Source: Gemmatimonadales bacterium (GTDB lineage Bacteria; Gemmatimonadota; Gemmatimonadetes; Palauibacterales; Palauibacteraceae). From it: a DNA stretch of 7,395 nt. Below, one piece after another: positions 7,065 through 7,395 of the stretch. Each line of letters begins with the position of its first letter. The first letter of the stretch is position 1. A program made the position numbers and the translations under genes. Location of the stretch: the NCBI GenBank assembly GCA_030608825.1, contig JAUWDL010000056.1, positions 1 to 7,395 of the forward strand, given 5' to 3'. The notes beneath the pieces are model-generated. The model was not told the origin of the DNA and did no database searches. It saw only the letters and a list, made by a program, of their open reading frames with translations.

Positions 7065-7151
7065 CCTGCGAGCACCGCCCCTCTCGGTCGCGACCACCGC
7101 AGTCGGAGGGCTTGTCCGGAAGCTGGATCCAAAGGCGATGGAAGAGATCGG

Positions 7152-7395
7152 ATGGCAGTAGAAGACCGCGCTCGTACCAAGTCGGCGACGCGCCGCGTCG
7201 AGCCGGCAAGGGGAGCCGGGGCGCGGCCCGACCGGATACTCTGGGTCGACGACGAGGCCGACCTCCTCAAGCCGCACCTCATGCTTCTCCGGGACGAGGG
7301 GTACGTCGTAGACGCCATCATGAACGGCAACGATGCCCTCGAGCTCCTTCGGACGGAATCCTACGATCTCGTGCTCCTGGACGAGCAGATGCCCG
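7152..7395 (+). CDS. Response regulator, PorX-like receiver domain, 3'-truncated by window edge
   Basis: The open frame from ATG 7152 runs off the window after 81 codons. Residues 28-81 form the first part of a CheY-like receiver: RILWVDDEADLLKPHLMLL with the acidic pair Asp33/Asp34, then GYVVDAIMNGNDALELL, then YDLVLLDEQMP with the phospho-acceptor Asp77. The strings WVDDExDLLKPH and LLDEQMP closely resemble PorX-type regulators, in which the receiver is followed by a PglZ (alkaline-phosphatase-fold) output domain. That output domain would lie outside the window, so it is inferred only. A basic, disordered-looking 27-residue leader precedes the domain, longer than usual. The purine-rich GGAAGAG just upstream (7140-7146) leaves 5 bases to the ATG and can serve as ribosome binding site. 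The gene is divergent from lptF. Confidence 0.85.
   Translation, partial: MAVEDRARTKSATRRVEPARGAGARPDRILWVDDEADLLKPHLMLLRDEGYVVDAIMNGNDALELLRTESYDLVLLDEQMP

Larger units (their letters stand above)
6939..7151. promoter_or_regulatory. Divergent intergenic region between lptF and the regulator gene
   Basis: This 213-base stretch is the longest non-coding interval here and must hold the promoters for both directions unless one gene is read from further away. On the minus strand TAGAAT (7013-7008) is a plausible -10 element for lptF, about 70 bases before its ATG, but no convincing -35 is seen. Three dyads are present: CGGGGA/TCCCCG arms at 7023-7028 and 7036-7041, GTCCGG/CCGGAC arms at 7050-7055 and 7059-7064, and the palindrome GGTCGCGACC at 7086-7095. 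Any could be an operator, but short GC palindromes arise readily by chance in such DNA. Antisense reading frames crossing the region look like shadows. Confidence 0.4.

Noticed and set aside
6941..7330. Minus-strand open frames across the divergent intergenic region (129, 93 and 88 codons)
   Set aside because: They overlap the receiver-domain gene antisense, are Arg/Ser/Pro-rich without motifs, and two stop or end awkwardly next to the lptF ribosome binding site. I found no reason to treat them as an upstream gene of the operon.

Overview
The window reads as a gene-dense, GC-rich chromosomal segment from a Gram-negative (diderm) bacterium. Two adjacent genes encode the LptF and LptG permeases of lipopolysaccharide export, which implies an outer membrane. 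The right edge carries the start of a response regulator whose receiver domain resembles PorX-type regulators. That points, weakly, to the Bacteroidota/Gemmatimonadota side of the tree; the high GC would fit a Gemmatimonadota-like organism better than a typical Bacteroidota. No mobile element, CRISPR array, tRNA or rRNA was seen.

Layout. (1) Bases 1-1631, plus strand: the 3' part of a GDP-mannose 4,6-dehydratase gene, then, 2 bp later, an NAD-dependent nucleotide-sugar epimerase of UDP-glucuronate 4-epimerase type. (2) Bases 1632-6938, minus strand: a tightly packed set transcribed in the order lptF, lptG, cysQ, cysC, sat. It joins LPS-transport permeases to PAP phosphatase, APS kinase and ATP sulfurylase. 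The two blocks converge with their stop codons directly abutting at 1631/1632. (3) Bases 6939-7151: a 213-bp divergent intergenic region with several short dyads. (4) Bases 7152-7395, plus strand: the first 81 codons of the PorX-like regulator, cut by the window edge.

How the parts may work together. ATP sulfurylase and APS kinase make PAPS, and CysQ removes the PAP left after sulfate transfer or PAPS reduction. No APS/PAPS reductase is visible. The neighbouring sugar genes supply deoxy-sugar and uronic-acid precursors, and LptF/LptG move LPS to the outer membrane. A reasonable but unproven reading is that this locus supports a sulfated surface glycan or LPS. The sulfotransferases, glycosyltransferases and reductases needed to decide this lie outside the window. 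Other observations are an enlarged LptF, an ATP sulfurylase lacking most of the family's zinc ligands, an 11-bp-arm palindrome in the gmd tail, and a dyad spanning the two convergent stop codons.
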